A stretch of DNA of 43,840 nt from a virus. Position 1 is the stretch's first letter. The number at the start of each line of letters is the position of its first letter. A model generated the notes under the pieces. It had not been told where the DNA came from and ran no database searches. It was given only the letters and a program-made list of their open reading frames with translations. Shown one piece after another: positions 21,735 to 30,079 of the stretch. The translations under genes and the position numbers were made by a program. The DNA lies in IMG/VR virus record IMGVR_UViG_3300025010_000110, positions 1 through 43,840 of that record. One strand, 5' to 3'.

Positions 21735-23123
21735 ATGGTAAACATTACAAGAATTGATCTTAGTGACGAACGCAAGATCCTTTCCCAGATGATCCTAGAC
21801 ACTCAATTTCTCAGCAAACTAAACACTATCAACACAGAGCTTCTGTTTGAAAGCCCTTACACCAGAACAATATGCTCATGGGTTAAAGAGTATTTCTCAA
21901 AGACAAAAGAAGCCCCACAGCGAAACATTCAGGAAATCTACTTCCAGAAAAAAGACTTCATCAAGAAAGAGTCCGAGCTGGAACTTATTACCGAATACCT
22001 CACAACACTCAGCCATGATTCCGAGCGTTGGCAAATAACCAACATCACCTACTCCCTGGAAAATGCAATCATATACTTCAAACTGCAATCCCTCAAGAAA
22101 CTCAGGGATCAACTTGATGATATGATTGCAAACAAGAAAATTACCCAAGGTGAGAACCTGATAGCTGAGTTCAACAAAATAAGAATAGACAACGGAGACT
22201 CACTGTCTCTTTTCAAAGACCATGAGAAAATAGCCGAGGCTTTTGACAGCATTGATGAAAGACTATTCAAGTTGCCCGGAGACCTTGGGGATCAGATAGG
22301 TCCCATTACCAGAGGTGATTTTATAGCTGTTATGGGTCCACCAAAGCGAGGTAAGTCTTTCTGGCTGCTTCTTATGGCATGGCAAGCCTTCCTACAGGGT
22401 AAGAAAGTTTTGTTTGTAAGCCTTGAGATGGTAGAGAAGCAGTGTACCCGTAGAGCTTGGCAATGCTTCACAGGTGCACCGAGAAGGGATGGTATGGTAG
22501 CCATACGAAGTTTTGTAAAGCACGGCAATGATTTCCAGATACATGAGGAGCAGCAATTCAGGAAAGCTGTGGACACAAGTCCTGAGATGATTCAGAGACA
22601 TCAGAAGAACTTCAACTGTATATCAAGGACAGGTGAGTTTGAAATCCTGTGTTTGGAATCGGGACAGGCAACCATTGGTAACATCACTCAGCACATAAGC
22701 AACATGGAATATTATAAAAATTTCATACCTGATGTTGTGATCATCGACTATGCAGACATTATGAAAGCCGATACCAGGGATGAGAACAGGCACAACCTTG
22801 ACGACATCTGGAAGAAACTTAGAGGTATGGCTCAAAAGAGAAACATTGCTGTAATCACGGCTTCCCAGAGCAACAGGGAGAGCGCGAAGAAAGGAATTGT
22901 GAGCAGTACCGATGTAGCCGAGGACTGGAGAAAGATAGGGCACATCACAAAGCTGATTACACTAAACCAGAGTGATGAAGAGAAGGCAAGGGGGGTCATG
23001 CGTATTATGAGTACGGTTCAAAGAGATGAACCCGTGACCACAGAAGAAGTGATTGTTCTGGAGAATCGAAGCATAGGCAGAGTTTATTTAGACTCTAAGT
23101 TAAAAAGATTTGTCAGTATGTAG
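21735..23123 (+). CDS. DnaB-like replicative helicase
   Basis: 462 aa from the ATG at 21735; the longer upstream frame overlaps the Cys-rich gene and lacks support. It has a DnaB-type N-terminal helical domain (DERKILSQMILDTQFLSKL), then a RecA-fold motor with Walker A GPPKRGKSF, VLFVSLEMVEKQ (motif 1a), Walker B VVIIDYADIM, and ITASQSNRES (motif 3). It unwinds DNA ahead of the fork as a ring and pairs with the primase at 37609. It is followed directly by a promoter. Confidence 0.88.
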   Translation: MVNITRIDLSDERKILSQMILDTQFLSKLNTINTELLFESPYTRTICSWVKEYFSKTKEAPQRNIQEIYFQKKDFIKKESELELITEYLTTLSHDSERWQITNITYSLENAIIYFKLQSLKKLRDQLDDMIANKKITQGENLIAEFNKIRIDNGDSLSLFKDHEKIAEAFDSIDERLFKLPGDLGDQIGPITRGDFIAVMGPPKRGKSFWLLLMAWQAFLQGKKVLFVSLEMVEKQCTRRAWQCFTGAPRRDGMVAIRSFVKHGNDFQIHEEQQFRKAVDTSPEMIQRHQKNFNCISRTGEFEILCLESGQATIGNITQHISNMEYYKNFIPDVVIIDYADIMKADTRDENRHNLDDIWKKLRGMAQKRNIAVITASQSNRESAKKGIVSSTDVAEDWRKIGHITKLITLNQSDEEKARGVMRIMSTVQRDEPVTTEEVIVLENRSIGRVYLDSKLKRFVSM

Positions 23124-23140
23124 AAAATAAATGTATAATA
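23111..23140 (+). promoter_or_regulatory. Sigma-70-type promoter
   Basis: TTGTCA (23111-23116), 18-bp spacer, extended -10 TGTATAAT (23133-23140). It overlaps the stop of the helicase gene and would drive 23175 onward, including the clamp gene. This is the closest match to consensus in the window. Confidence 0.65.
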
Positions 23141-23174
23141 ACAATGTGAGTAAAAAACAGGGTAACTTTTATTT

Positions 23175-23303
23175 ATGACACTTGCAATAATCGTTCTGAC
23201 AATAGCAGTAATATTTCTAATACTGATCTCAGTTGTATGTAGAGTATTAGATAAAAAACACCCAGATTATGAATTTATGACAAAGAAACACAGGAGAGGA
23301 TAG
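23175..23303 (+). CDS. Small membrane protein, 42 aa
   Basis: One strong hydrophobic span (TLAIIVLTIAVIFLILISVV) followed by a basic tail. First gene after the promoter at 23111-23140. The ribosome-binding site is weak. Function unknown. Confidence 0.5.
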   Translation: MTLAIIVLTIAVIFLILISVVCRVLDKKHPDYEFMTKKHRRG

Positions 23304-23308
23304 AATTT

Positions 23309-23560
23309 ATGAGACTAGCTAAAATTAATCTTAATGACCATGTGCTTGTAAAACTTACGGACTCTGGTATAAAAGTGCTAAATGAGTATTATGGTGTTTT
23401 TCTTGAAACAAGAAATGATATGGTTGAAAGCCATAGATCAAAAGATATGCCCGGTTATTTTACATTCCAGGTATGGAAATTGATGCTTATTTTCTCTGAA
23501 TCCATACGTTCAAAAAACCCTCCACTTTTTATGGAAGCATTTATAGAGGTAGAGAAATGA
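23309..23560 (+). CDS. Conserved small phage protein, 83 aa
   Basis: ATG after GAGAGGATAGAATTT. The pattern LNDHVLVKLTDSGIKVLNEYY, then GYFTFQVWKLMLIF, resembles a common family of about 80-residue phage proteins of unknown role (VKLTE-G, G-Y--Q-WELM-IFG). ATGA overlap with the next gene. Confidence 0.55.
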   Translation: MRLAKINLNDHVLVKLTDSGIKVLNEYYGVFLETRNDMVESHRSKDMPGYFTFQVWKLMLIFSESIRSKNPPLFMEAFIEVEK

Positions 23561-23757
23561 GACTCAAACAGATTATGGAAGCAGCGAGAGAAAAGAAACT
23601 TGACAGCATACCTTTTTCAAACAGGAGTACAAAAGGAACCATTGAGATTGGCCTGGGTAAGATACTTGTCAATGGATGGCTGTTTAGTCCCGAAGCATTT
23701 ATAAGGGTATTTGGGGACAAAGACTTCCAGGTGGTTTTAGAGAATGACTTGGCTTGA
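23557..23757 (+). CDS. Hypothetical protein, 66 aa
   Basis: Coupled by ATGA to the gene before. N-terminal helix, then three beta strands. No family recognised. Confidence 0.5.
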   Translation: MRLKQIMEAAREKKLDSIPFSNRSTKGTIEIGLGKILVNGWLFSPEAFIRVFGDKDFQVVLENDLA

Positions 23758-23836
23758 TTCCATTTGTTTGTTCTTCCAGACTGGGAGTATAAGCATGGGA
23801 ATTGTGGTTTTAGCAGTGATAGTAAATAAATATTGA
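23744..23836 (+). CDS. Possible micro-membrane protein, 30 aa
   Basis: Overlaps the previous gene by 14 bases and fills the gap before the clamp gene. The C-terminal half is a hydrophobic span (SMGIVVLAVIVNKY). It is weak by length, and only the composition and position support it. Confidence 0.35.
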   Translation: MTWLDSICLFFQTGSISMGIVVLAVIVNKY

Positions 23837-23842
23837 GGAAAG

Positions 23843-24877
23843 ATGAAACAATTTATACAAACATTGGACACCTGCATTGCAGCGGTGGGAAAGCCAGACA
23901 GCGATCACTTTAATGTGTTCTGCTTTAAAGACAGAAAGGTGGTTTGTCACAACCACCAGTTCACAATTATAGCACCTGTGGAAACAAACCCAGAGATAAG
24001 TGGGTTTTTCAGGGCCGAAGAGTTCCTAAAGATTCTCAAAAAGATGGGTGATCACACTGACATCCTGAATGTTCCCGAAGGCTTGCAGCTAAGCAATGGC
24101 AGGACCAAAGTCAAAGTAAAGTTTGTGCAAGGCAATGAGTACCTGAAAACTATCCTTACCCAGATACCCAATGATCAGCTCTTCCAGCCTGTTCTGGATG
24201 AGGACTACGGAAGCGAACTGGAGAAGTGCTTGTTTACCAACAAGACTCCTCTGAATGGAATCTACTTCACTGGAAACAACCTATTGGCTACAGACAGTTC
24301 GAGGATCTGCATATCCAGAATCAAAACAACAGTCCCCGGTGACATTCACCTGTCCAACGACAGTATCAAGCAAATCATTGGCTTTGGGAAGATCACAGGG
24401 ATTTGTGCTCTTCAGGGTACCACAAAAAATGCAATCTATTTCAGAAATGACAGGGGACAGACCCTAATCTGCCAGAGCCTTGACACAAGCAGCTACCCCA
24501 AGAAGCCTCTGATGGAACTGACTGAGCGATATTATACAGCCAATGGTAAAGTGCTGCTTTTCCCAGAGGACATGGCATTGTCTCTGGACAGATTTGCTAT
24601 CCTGGGACTAGGCAGTAAGAACTTTGCCGTAGATTTCCACATAGAGGGGGATAAGGCTACTTTCAGTGCCAGTAGTGACTCAATGTCCATGGAAGATTCT
24701 GTAACCCTACAGAAGCCCACAGAGCTTAAAATAAGTGGGGTTGTAGATTGTGGGTTTGTGGCCTGGGCAGCAAAGAACACCAGTGCATGTTATTTCTACG
24801 AAGATGGTATGAAGAAAGTATTACTCTTCCGGGATGAGAATTTGTTAAACATTGTAGGAGTGGAGAAGAAAGTATGA
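23843..24877 (+). CDS. DnaN-like DNA polymerase sliding clamp
   Basis: 344 aa, slightly shorter than the bacterial beta clamp (about 366). The middle domain shows the clamp pattern LNGIYFTGNNLLATDSSRICISR. The third domain has FPEDMALSLDRF and SMEDSV in the expected places. A homodimeric ring of this type tethers the polymerase at 25476 to DNA and is opened by the loader at 28472. A phage with a bacterial-type clamp instead of a gp45/PCNA type is uncommon. ATGA overlap to the next gene. Confidence 0.8.
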   Translation: MKQFIQTLDTCIAAVGKPDSDHFNVFCFKDRKVVCHNHQFTIIAPVETNPEISGFFRAEEFLKILKKMGDHTDILNVPEGLQLSNGRTKVKVKFVQGNEYLKTILTQIPNDQLFQPVLDEDYGSELEKCLFTNKTPLNGIYFTGNNLLATDSSRICISRIKTTVPGDIHLSNDSIKQIIGFGKITGICALQGTTKNAIYFRNDRGQTLICQSLDTSSYPKKPLMELTERYYTANGKVLLFPEDMALSLDRFAILGLGSKNFAVDFHIEGDKATFSASSDSMSMEDSVTLQKPTELKISGVVDCGFVAWAAKNTSACYFYEDGMKKVLLFRDENLLNIVGVEKKV

Positions 24878-25140
24878 AACTAAGTAACAAACTCAGAATA
24901 CTGGTCATTTTTGAAGAGCTTGGTGCACTAGAGCAGTTAGTAGAAATACTGGCAAATAGTCCCCAAATTGGTTTTTATGACAAACAAGGCAACAGAGCAC
25001 ACAATGACCTGTTTCACATGAATCAGCAAAAAAACACACAATGGATATTTCAGACCGAGACTTACAGCTACATTAAAAGTGTACTGGAGAAAGCAAATTT
25101 AAAAATTGAAGAACTTAAAAAAGAACTGGAGGCACTATGA
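24874..25140 (+). CDS. Hypothetical protein, 88 aa
   Basis: ATGA overlaps at both ends. Acidic N-terminal helix (EELGALEQLVEIL) and C-terminal Lys/Glu coiled coil. It lies between clamp and polymerase genes, so a replication accessory role is possible but unproven. Confidence 0.5.
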   Translation: MKLSNKLRILVIFEELGALEQLVEILANSPQIGFYDKQGNRAHNDLFHMNQQKNTQWIFQTETYSYIKSVLEKANLKIEELKKELEAL

Positions 25141-25472
25141 GTAACAAAGAACCTCAAATAAGAGCAGAACTTGAAAGAAAACTCAAATCGGGTACAGTAG
25201 CTACCCTATATCCAGATTGTCCCAATGCAGGGTACCCAGTCAGCTTTAGTCATAAAGTAGAAGATGCTATGCAAGTACAGGGACTTGTGATCATATACAG
25301 CATACAGGGCGCAGAGTTTATGATTGAATGTATAGAAGATTTTATCAACACACACAAAAACCTTGAAGGAGGTAAAGTACAGATGGCAACAAAGAAAGCA
25401 GCACCAGTGGTTAAAAAACCAGTACAGGTGAAGACAACAAAGAAAGCAGCACCCAAAGGCAAAAAGAAATAG
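25137..25472 (+). CDS. Small protein with histone-H1-like basic tail
   Basis: 111 aa. Residues 1-82 are a compact alpha/beta segment. Residues 83-111 are a Lys/Ala/Pro tail (ATKKAAPVVKKPVQVK, TTKKAAPKGKKK) of the type seen in histone H1 and bacterial HU-like proteins, likely to bind DNA without sequence preference. A near-perfect ribosome-binding site AAGGAGGT (25366-25373) lies 9 bases before an in-frame ATG at 25383, so the tail may also be made alone as a 29-residue peptide. Confidence 0.55.
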   Translation: MSNKEPQIRAELERKLKSGTVATLYPDCPNAGYPVSFSHKVEDAMQVQGLVIIYSIQGAEFMIECIEDFINTHKNLEGGKVQMATKKAAPVVKKPVQVKTTKKAAPKGKKK

Positions 25473-25475
25473 TCC

Positions 25476-27953
25476 ATGGGAGCCTTCTTCGATCTGGGTG
25501 TGAACACCCACATAGTAAAGCAGAAGAAGGAAATTGACCACACCAAGTCTTGTACTAAGTGTGGTCTTTTAGAACAGTGCCCTACACCCTTTATGAGAAC
25601 TATGGGTGCAGGTGGTTTAAAAGTTCTGTTTATATTTGACCAGGCATCACGCAGGAACACTATGTCAGGGGATCTTCAAAGTCCTTACATCAAAAGGATA
25701 GAAAAGAAGTTGGGCATAGATTTCAGCAAAGATGTCTGGTCAGTTTTTGGAGTTAAGTGTCACTCAAGAAAAGCACCAACAGACACACAAATCACAAGTT
25801 GCCGAAGATTCCTATATAAAACCATTAGAGAACTGAATCCAGAGATCATAATCCCAATGGGAACACTGGCTATCAAAAGTTTACTCAATCACAAGATCAG
25901 TGGAAGAATTAGCAATGTTGACCGGGAGCACTACATTGGGGAGCAGATACCTGATAGAGACCTAAATGCTTGGGTATGCCCTACTTATGACTTTGAAACC
26001 TGTGCTGAAGACAGAAATGGGGACTACGAGGGTCTGATGTATGAGCACCTCAAAGCAGCACTGGCAATGACAATGGAACCTTTTCCAGAGCTCTGGGACA
26101 ACTGGGAGAGCACAACAGACCCTAAGAAGGCTATTGAGTGGATTGAGGCCGTGGGAACGAAGGAAGTAGCCTTTGACTATGAAACCACAGGGATTAAACC
26201 TCACAGACAGGGACAACAGATTATTTGTTGCAGCCTAGCCTATGACAAAAAGGCATATAGCTTTCCCTATTTTGGTGAAAACGAAGAGTTTAAAGCCGTT
26301 TTTTGCAAATTTCTTGCAGGAAAGTCACTTAAGATAGCCCATAAAGCTGATTTTGAAATGTCCTGGAGCCAGAATATTTGTGGAGTCAGACCTAAAATAC
26401 ACTGGGACACCTGTCTGGCAGCACATTGTATAAATAACAATAAAGCGGTGGGATTGAAGTTCCTGACTTATGTAAAACTTGGGGTAATTGGATATGATGA
26501 TGGCATTGACAACTTTCTGAAACTAAGACCAGGAGAAAGAGAGAAGAGCTGCAACAGCTTTAATAAAATGCTGGAGTGCAATCCCAGTGTGCTTATGAAG
26601 TACAATGCTTTGGACTCACTCTACACCCTACAACTTTACTACATGCAGAAACCCGAACTCAAGGGCAGATTCCTCAAGGGCTTTGAGTTCTTTATGGAAA
26701 CCCTGCATAGTTTGCACTCCATGCACGAAGCCGGATTCAATATAGATGCCAAGCAGATGCTTGAGAACAATCAGATCATCACAGAGAGCATGGAGAAACT
26801 GCACCGGAGAATTACCAGATGTGAGGAGTTTAAGAATTACCCAGGTGAGCTTAACATAGACTCCACAACACAGCTCAATAAACTATTCTATGAGATTCTG
26901 GGCTATCCAGAACCCGAAGAAGCAAAGATGGATGTGGAAGCACTGCAAAACATAGATAGCCAGTTTGCAAACTTAATTGTGCAGTACAGGAAGCTGAAGA
27001 AGATAAGGGACACATACTATGCTCAATTCAAGAATGAACTGGTATATGGTCCAGATAAGATTTATCCGTTCTTTGGCATACATCTTGCAGCTACGTACAG
27101 AACAAATTCTTACTCCGTTAACCTTCAAAATCAGTCCAAACGTGACCAGGATGCTAAGAAGTACATACGATCAATTATAAAGCCCAGTCCTGGAAACATG
27201 CTTGTTGAATTTGACTATAAAATGATTGAAGTTTGTGTGGGTTGCGTATATCATAAGGATCCTCAAATGATGACCTATGTGATGGATGAGACCACGGACA
27301 TGCACCGGGACACAGCAATGGATTTGTTCTTCAGGGACAAGGAAACATTTACCAAGGATGAGAGATTCTGTGCAAAGAACGGATTTGTATTCCCCAGTTT
27401 CTATGGCAGCACATACAAGGCCATAGCACCAAACCTGTGGAAGATGATTCCAGATGGCACCAGAACACACTTAGCCAGTAATGGCATAAGGACTCTTCTG
27501 GACTTTAGTGCTCATGTTAAGGCCATTGAGGACAAGTTCTGGAACGAAAGATTTCCCGTGTATAAGCAATGGAAGCAAGAGCTCTGGGAGAAGTATCTCA
27601 GACTGGGTTATATAGAAAGTCTTGATGGGTTCAAGTTCTATGGTCCCATGAGTTTTACTGAACTAACCAACAGGCAGATTCAGTGCAGTGCCAGTCATTG
27701 TGTGCTGTGGACAATTAATAAAATAATAGACAAGATTCCCCAAAAGAATTGTATAATAGGACAGATACATGATGCTATCGTCATGGACTTAAATCCACTA
27801 CATGAAGATCTTGTGGACTCACTTGTGAAACAGTATGGAACCATTGAGATCAGAAAGGAGTGGGACTGGATCAATGTACCACTTACAATCGAGAAAGAGA
27901 AATCAGAAATAAATGGAAACTGGGCAGAAATGAAAGGAGCAGGTAAGCTATGA
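25476..27953 (+). CDS. Family A DNA polymerase with N-terminal UDG-like Fe-S domain
   Basis: 825 aa. Residues about 20-200 resemble family-4 uracil-DNA glycosylase: candidate Fe-S cysteines at 26, 29 or 35, 95 and 109, with VKCHSRKAPTDTQITSC and LNPEIIIPMGTLAIKSLL. The catalytic GEAPG motif is not kept (FDQASRR), so it may be structural. The 3'-5' exonuclease begins at VAFDYETTG (Asp234, Glu236), with IAHKADFEMSW and YNALDSLYTL. PolA motifs: A VEFDYKMIE (Asp580), B RFCAKNGFVFPSFYG, C QIHDAIVMD (His765, Asp766). Motif C has Ala where most enzymes have Glu. This UDG-exo-pol layout is known from SPO1-like phages. The ribosome-binding site is weak. Confidence 0.9.
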   Translation: MGAFFDLGVNTHIVKQKKEIDHTKSCTKCGLLEQCPTPFMRTMGAGGLKVLFIFDQASRRNTMSGDLQSPYIKRIEKKLGIDFSKDVWSVFGVKCHSRKAPTDTQITSCRRFLYKTIRELNPEIIIPMGTLAIKSLLNHKISGRISNVDREHYIGEQIPDRDLNAWVCPTYDFETCAEDRNGDYEGLMYEHLKAALAMTMEPFPELWDNWESTTDPKKAIEWIEAVGTKEVAFDYETTGIKPHRQGQQIICCSLAYDKKAYSFPYFGENEEFKAVFCKFLAGKSLKIAHKADFEMSWSQNICGVRPKIHWDTCLAAHCINNNKAVGLKFLTYVKLGVIGYDDGIDNFLKLRPGEREKSCNSFNKMLECNPSVLMKYNALDSLYTLQLYYMQKPELKGRFLKGFEFFMETLHSLHSMHEAGFNIDAKQMLENNQIITESMEKLHRRITRCEEFKNYPGELNIDSTTQLNKLFYEILGYPEPEEAKMDVEALQNIDSQFANLIVQYRKLKKIRDTYYAQFKNELVYGPDKIYPFFGIHLAATYRTNSYSVNLQNQSKRDQDAKKYIRSIIKPSPGNMLVEFDYKMIEVCVGCVYHKDPQMMTYVMDETTDMHRDTAMDLFFRDKETFTKDERFCAKNGFVFPSFYGSTYKAIAPNLWKMIPDGTRTHLASNGIRTLLDFSAHVKAIEDKFWNERFPVYKQWKQELWEKYLRLGYIESLDGFKFYGPMSFTELTNRQIQCSASHCVLWTINKIIDKIPQKNCIIGQIHDAIVMDLNPLHEDLVDSLVKQYGTIEIRKEWDWINVPLTIEKEKSEINGNWAEMKGAGKL

Positions 27954-28096
27954 AAAGACCAGAGGGCATGTCATTTGAAGACTACAAAAGTATAAGGAAG
28001 AATGAGAACCAGAGAACAAAAGCCTTTGTCAAAGGTGGAACTCTCATTTGGAACTCAAAAACACAAGGAACCAAAACAAACAAGGAGAAAAAATGA
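27950..28096 (+). CDS. Small basic protein, 48 aa
   Basis: ATGA overlaps with the polymerase stop and with the next start (28093-28096), which support its reality. Lys/Arg-rich throughout. Function unknown. Confidence 0.5.
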   Translation: MKRPEGMSFEDYKSIRKNENQRTKAFVKGGTLIWNSKTQGTKTNKEKK

Positions 28097-28464
28097 AAAT
28101 TGATCTAAAATACACCTTCAAAGCATACAATGGTAAACCAATGATGCAGCGTCAGGAAGATGAGTCCATGGCACCACTCACATCTAAAGAAGCTCTGTGT
28201 GTAATTCTAAGCCATACCTATGAATCAGACAAAGGTATGACCAGAATGAAAGCTCTGGAACGCCAGCAGCTTGTAAACCAAATATATGCTACCGAAGGTG
28301 AGTTTGATTTCAACACCGAACAGTTGAAACTCATTGACTCACTATTGGAAAAAGCAGTAGGTGTACTGTACGCTTTCCCGGTAATCTCTCAGTTGTATGA
28401 CCTAACTGAAGTCAAGACTGAAAAGCCCGATCTCAAATTATTGGACAACGAAAAGAAAGACTAG
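28093..28464 (+). CDS. Hypothetical protein, 123 aa
   Basis: ATG at 28093 after AAGGAGAAAAA. Predicted helical, with a central TSKEALCVILSHTYESDKGMTRMKALERQQL segment resembling small phage proteins of about 120 residues found near replication genes. No assigned role. Confidence 0.5.
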   Translation: MKIDLKYTFKAYNGKPMMQRQEDESMAPLTSKEALCVILSHTYESDKGMTRMKALERQQLVNQIYATEGEFDFNTEQLKLIDSLLEKAVGVLYAFPVISQLYDLTEVKTEKPDLKLLDNEKKD

Positions 28465-28471
28465 GAGAACT

Positions 28472-29386
28472 ATGGAACTTTATCGAAAATATAGACCCAC
28501 AGACTTCTTTCAGATGGTAGGGAATGGAACTGAATTAGACATTCTAACCAAACTGCTATCTGAAAAGACCAAACCACATACCTATTTGATCAGTGGGCCT
28601 TTTGGAACTGGTAAAACTACCATTGCCAGAATAGCTGCTATCAAATATCTAGGTGTGCAGGATGACATGTGTATCAGGGAAATTAATAATGCCAGTGAAA
28701 CAGGGGTGGACAAAGTCAGGGACATTATTGAACAGATGAGATACATGCCAGCTATAGGAAACTCTGTGGTTTATATCTTCGATGAGTGTGCAAATCTCAG
28801 CAAAGCTGCATGTGAGGCCCTGCTCAAACCAACAGAGGACTGCCCAGAGCATGTTTACTTCTTTTTCTGCACAACAGAGCCGGAGAAAATGAACAAGGCC
28901 CTGAGAAGCCGATGTGTTGAAATAAGGACAAAGCTGTTCAGCAAAGACGAACTATGCACAATTCTAAAACTTGCTGTAAAGAAAGAAGGGATTGTGATGG
29001 ATAGTGAGAATCTAAAACTCATAGCTTTAAAGGCAGAAGGATCTGCTCGCACAGCCTATGAGCTTTTGGAGAAATGCAAATTAGTAGATCAAGACAAGAT
29101 AGCCCTTGTACTGGATGAGAACGACCCAGAAAAAGAAACATGTATAAATTTGTGCCGTGCATTGTTGCAGGGAAGTTCTTGGAAAGAGATTGGGGCTATT
29201 TTACCAGATCTGAAGAATGACAATATGGAAACAATCAGAAGAACTGTACTGGGTTATAGTGCAGCAGTTCTGATTAAATCTGGGAACCCAAGAGCTGCAC
29301 ATGTAATGCAGTGCTTTGGGACCTTTTTCCAGAATGGATACAATGATTTAATGCTGAGCTGTTTTCAGGCAGTGGAGGGGAAATAA
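28472..29386 (+). CDS. DnaX-like clamp-loader AAA+ ATPase
   Basis: 304 aa. Starts with the RFC/DnaX signature LYRKYRP. P-loop GPFGTGKTT at about residues 43-51, Walker B VVYIFDECANLS (DECA instead of DEAH/DEVH), sensor FFFCTTEPEK, and arginine-finger motif RSRCVEI. No zinc module or tau-like extension is present, so it is a minimal loader subunit. It should open the DnaN-like clamp and load it at primed ends, possibly with host partners. Confidence 0.85.
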   Translation: MELYRKYRPTDFFQMVGNGTELDILTKLLSEKTKPHTYLISGPFGTGKTTIARIAAIKYLGVQDDMCIREINNASETGVDKVRDIIEQMRYMPAIGNSVVYIFDECANLSKAACEALLKPTEDCPEHVYFFFCTTEPEKMNKALRSRCVEIRTKLFSKDELCTILKLAVKKEGIVMDSENLKLIALKAEGSARTAYELLEKCKLVDQDKIALVLDENDPEKETCINLCRALLQGSSWKEIGAILPDLKNDNMETIRRTVLGYSAAVLIKSGNPRAAHVMQCFGTFFQNGYNDLMLSCFQAVEGK

Positions 29387-29589
29387 TGGCTAGTTGTAAT
29401 TTAAAAATTGTGTTAATGGATAGGGGTGAACTAAGTTCAGTCACATATCCAAATTGCACAATCTTAGAACTTTCCACAGAACTAAATGATGCTTTTACAA
29501 AGGGAAATCTTATCCCTGTAATGGGGAAGGAAAACAGTATCCTTGTGCCCCCGGCAAACATAGGATACATGGTAGTAACAACAGTATAA
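29386..29589 (+). CDS. Hypothetical protein, 67 aa
   Basis: TAATG overlap with the clamp loader. Predicted all-beta. No motif recognised. Confidence 0.5.
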   Translation: MASCNLKIVLMDRGELSSVTYPNCTILELSTELNDAFTKGNLIPVMGKENSILVPPANIGYMVVTTV

Positions 29590-29605
29590 GACAAAGAGGA
29601 AAACG

Positions 29606-30076
29606 ATGATAAATAAAGATGATTTACTGGTTGATATTTTCAACCTCGACAAAGAGTGTCAGAAGCAAGCATCACTTTACTACAGCATAGCTGAAGGGCT
29701 GAGTGCTAAGAGAAAGGAAAGAGACCAACAGGAACTCAGGGTTAAGATAACCATAGCTGAGACCGACAGTGGGGTGAGAGCTACTTTCCTCACACCTGAA
29801 GGCAAAAAACCAACTGAAGATGCTATTAAAAACAAAGTTGCACTCAATGTCCAAGTTCAGGAGGCTCAGTATAGGCTTATTGACCTCGATGCAGAAGTAG
29901 TGATACTGGAGACCAGTGTCAAAGCAATAGAACAAAAAAAGTCCAGTCTGGACAATCTTGTAAAACTCTACACCGTAGGGTATTTCCAGGACAAAACCTG
30001 CATTGGCAGCACAAACGATCAAGTACAAACAACACAAACACAACTACAAAATCAACTAAACAACAGAGAGGAATAG
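29606..30076 (+). CDS. Coiled-coil protein, 156 aa
   Basis: ATG after AGAGGAAAACG. Long helices at about residues 5-35 and 80-120 separated by a short beta segment. The Gln/Thr-rich tail (TTQTQLQNQLNN) may be disordered. The position just before SSB suggests a DNA-metabolism partner. Function unknown. Confidence 0.55.
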   Translation: MINKDDLLVDIFNLDKECQKQASLYYSIAEGLSAKRKERDQQELRVKITIAETDSGVRATFLTPEGKKPTEDAIKNKVALNVQVQEAQYRLIDLDAEVVILETSVKAIEQKKSSLDNLVKLYTVGYFQDKTCIGSTNDQVQTTQTQLQNQLNNREE

Positions 30077-30079
30077 AAC

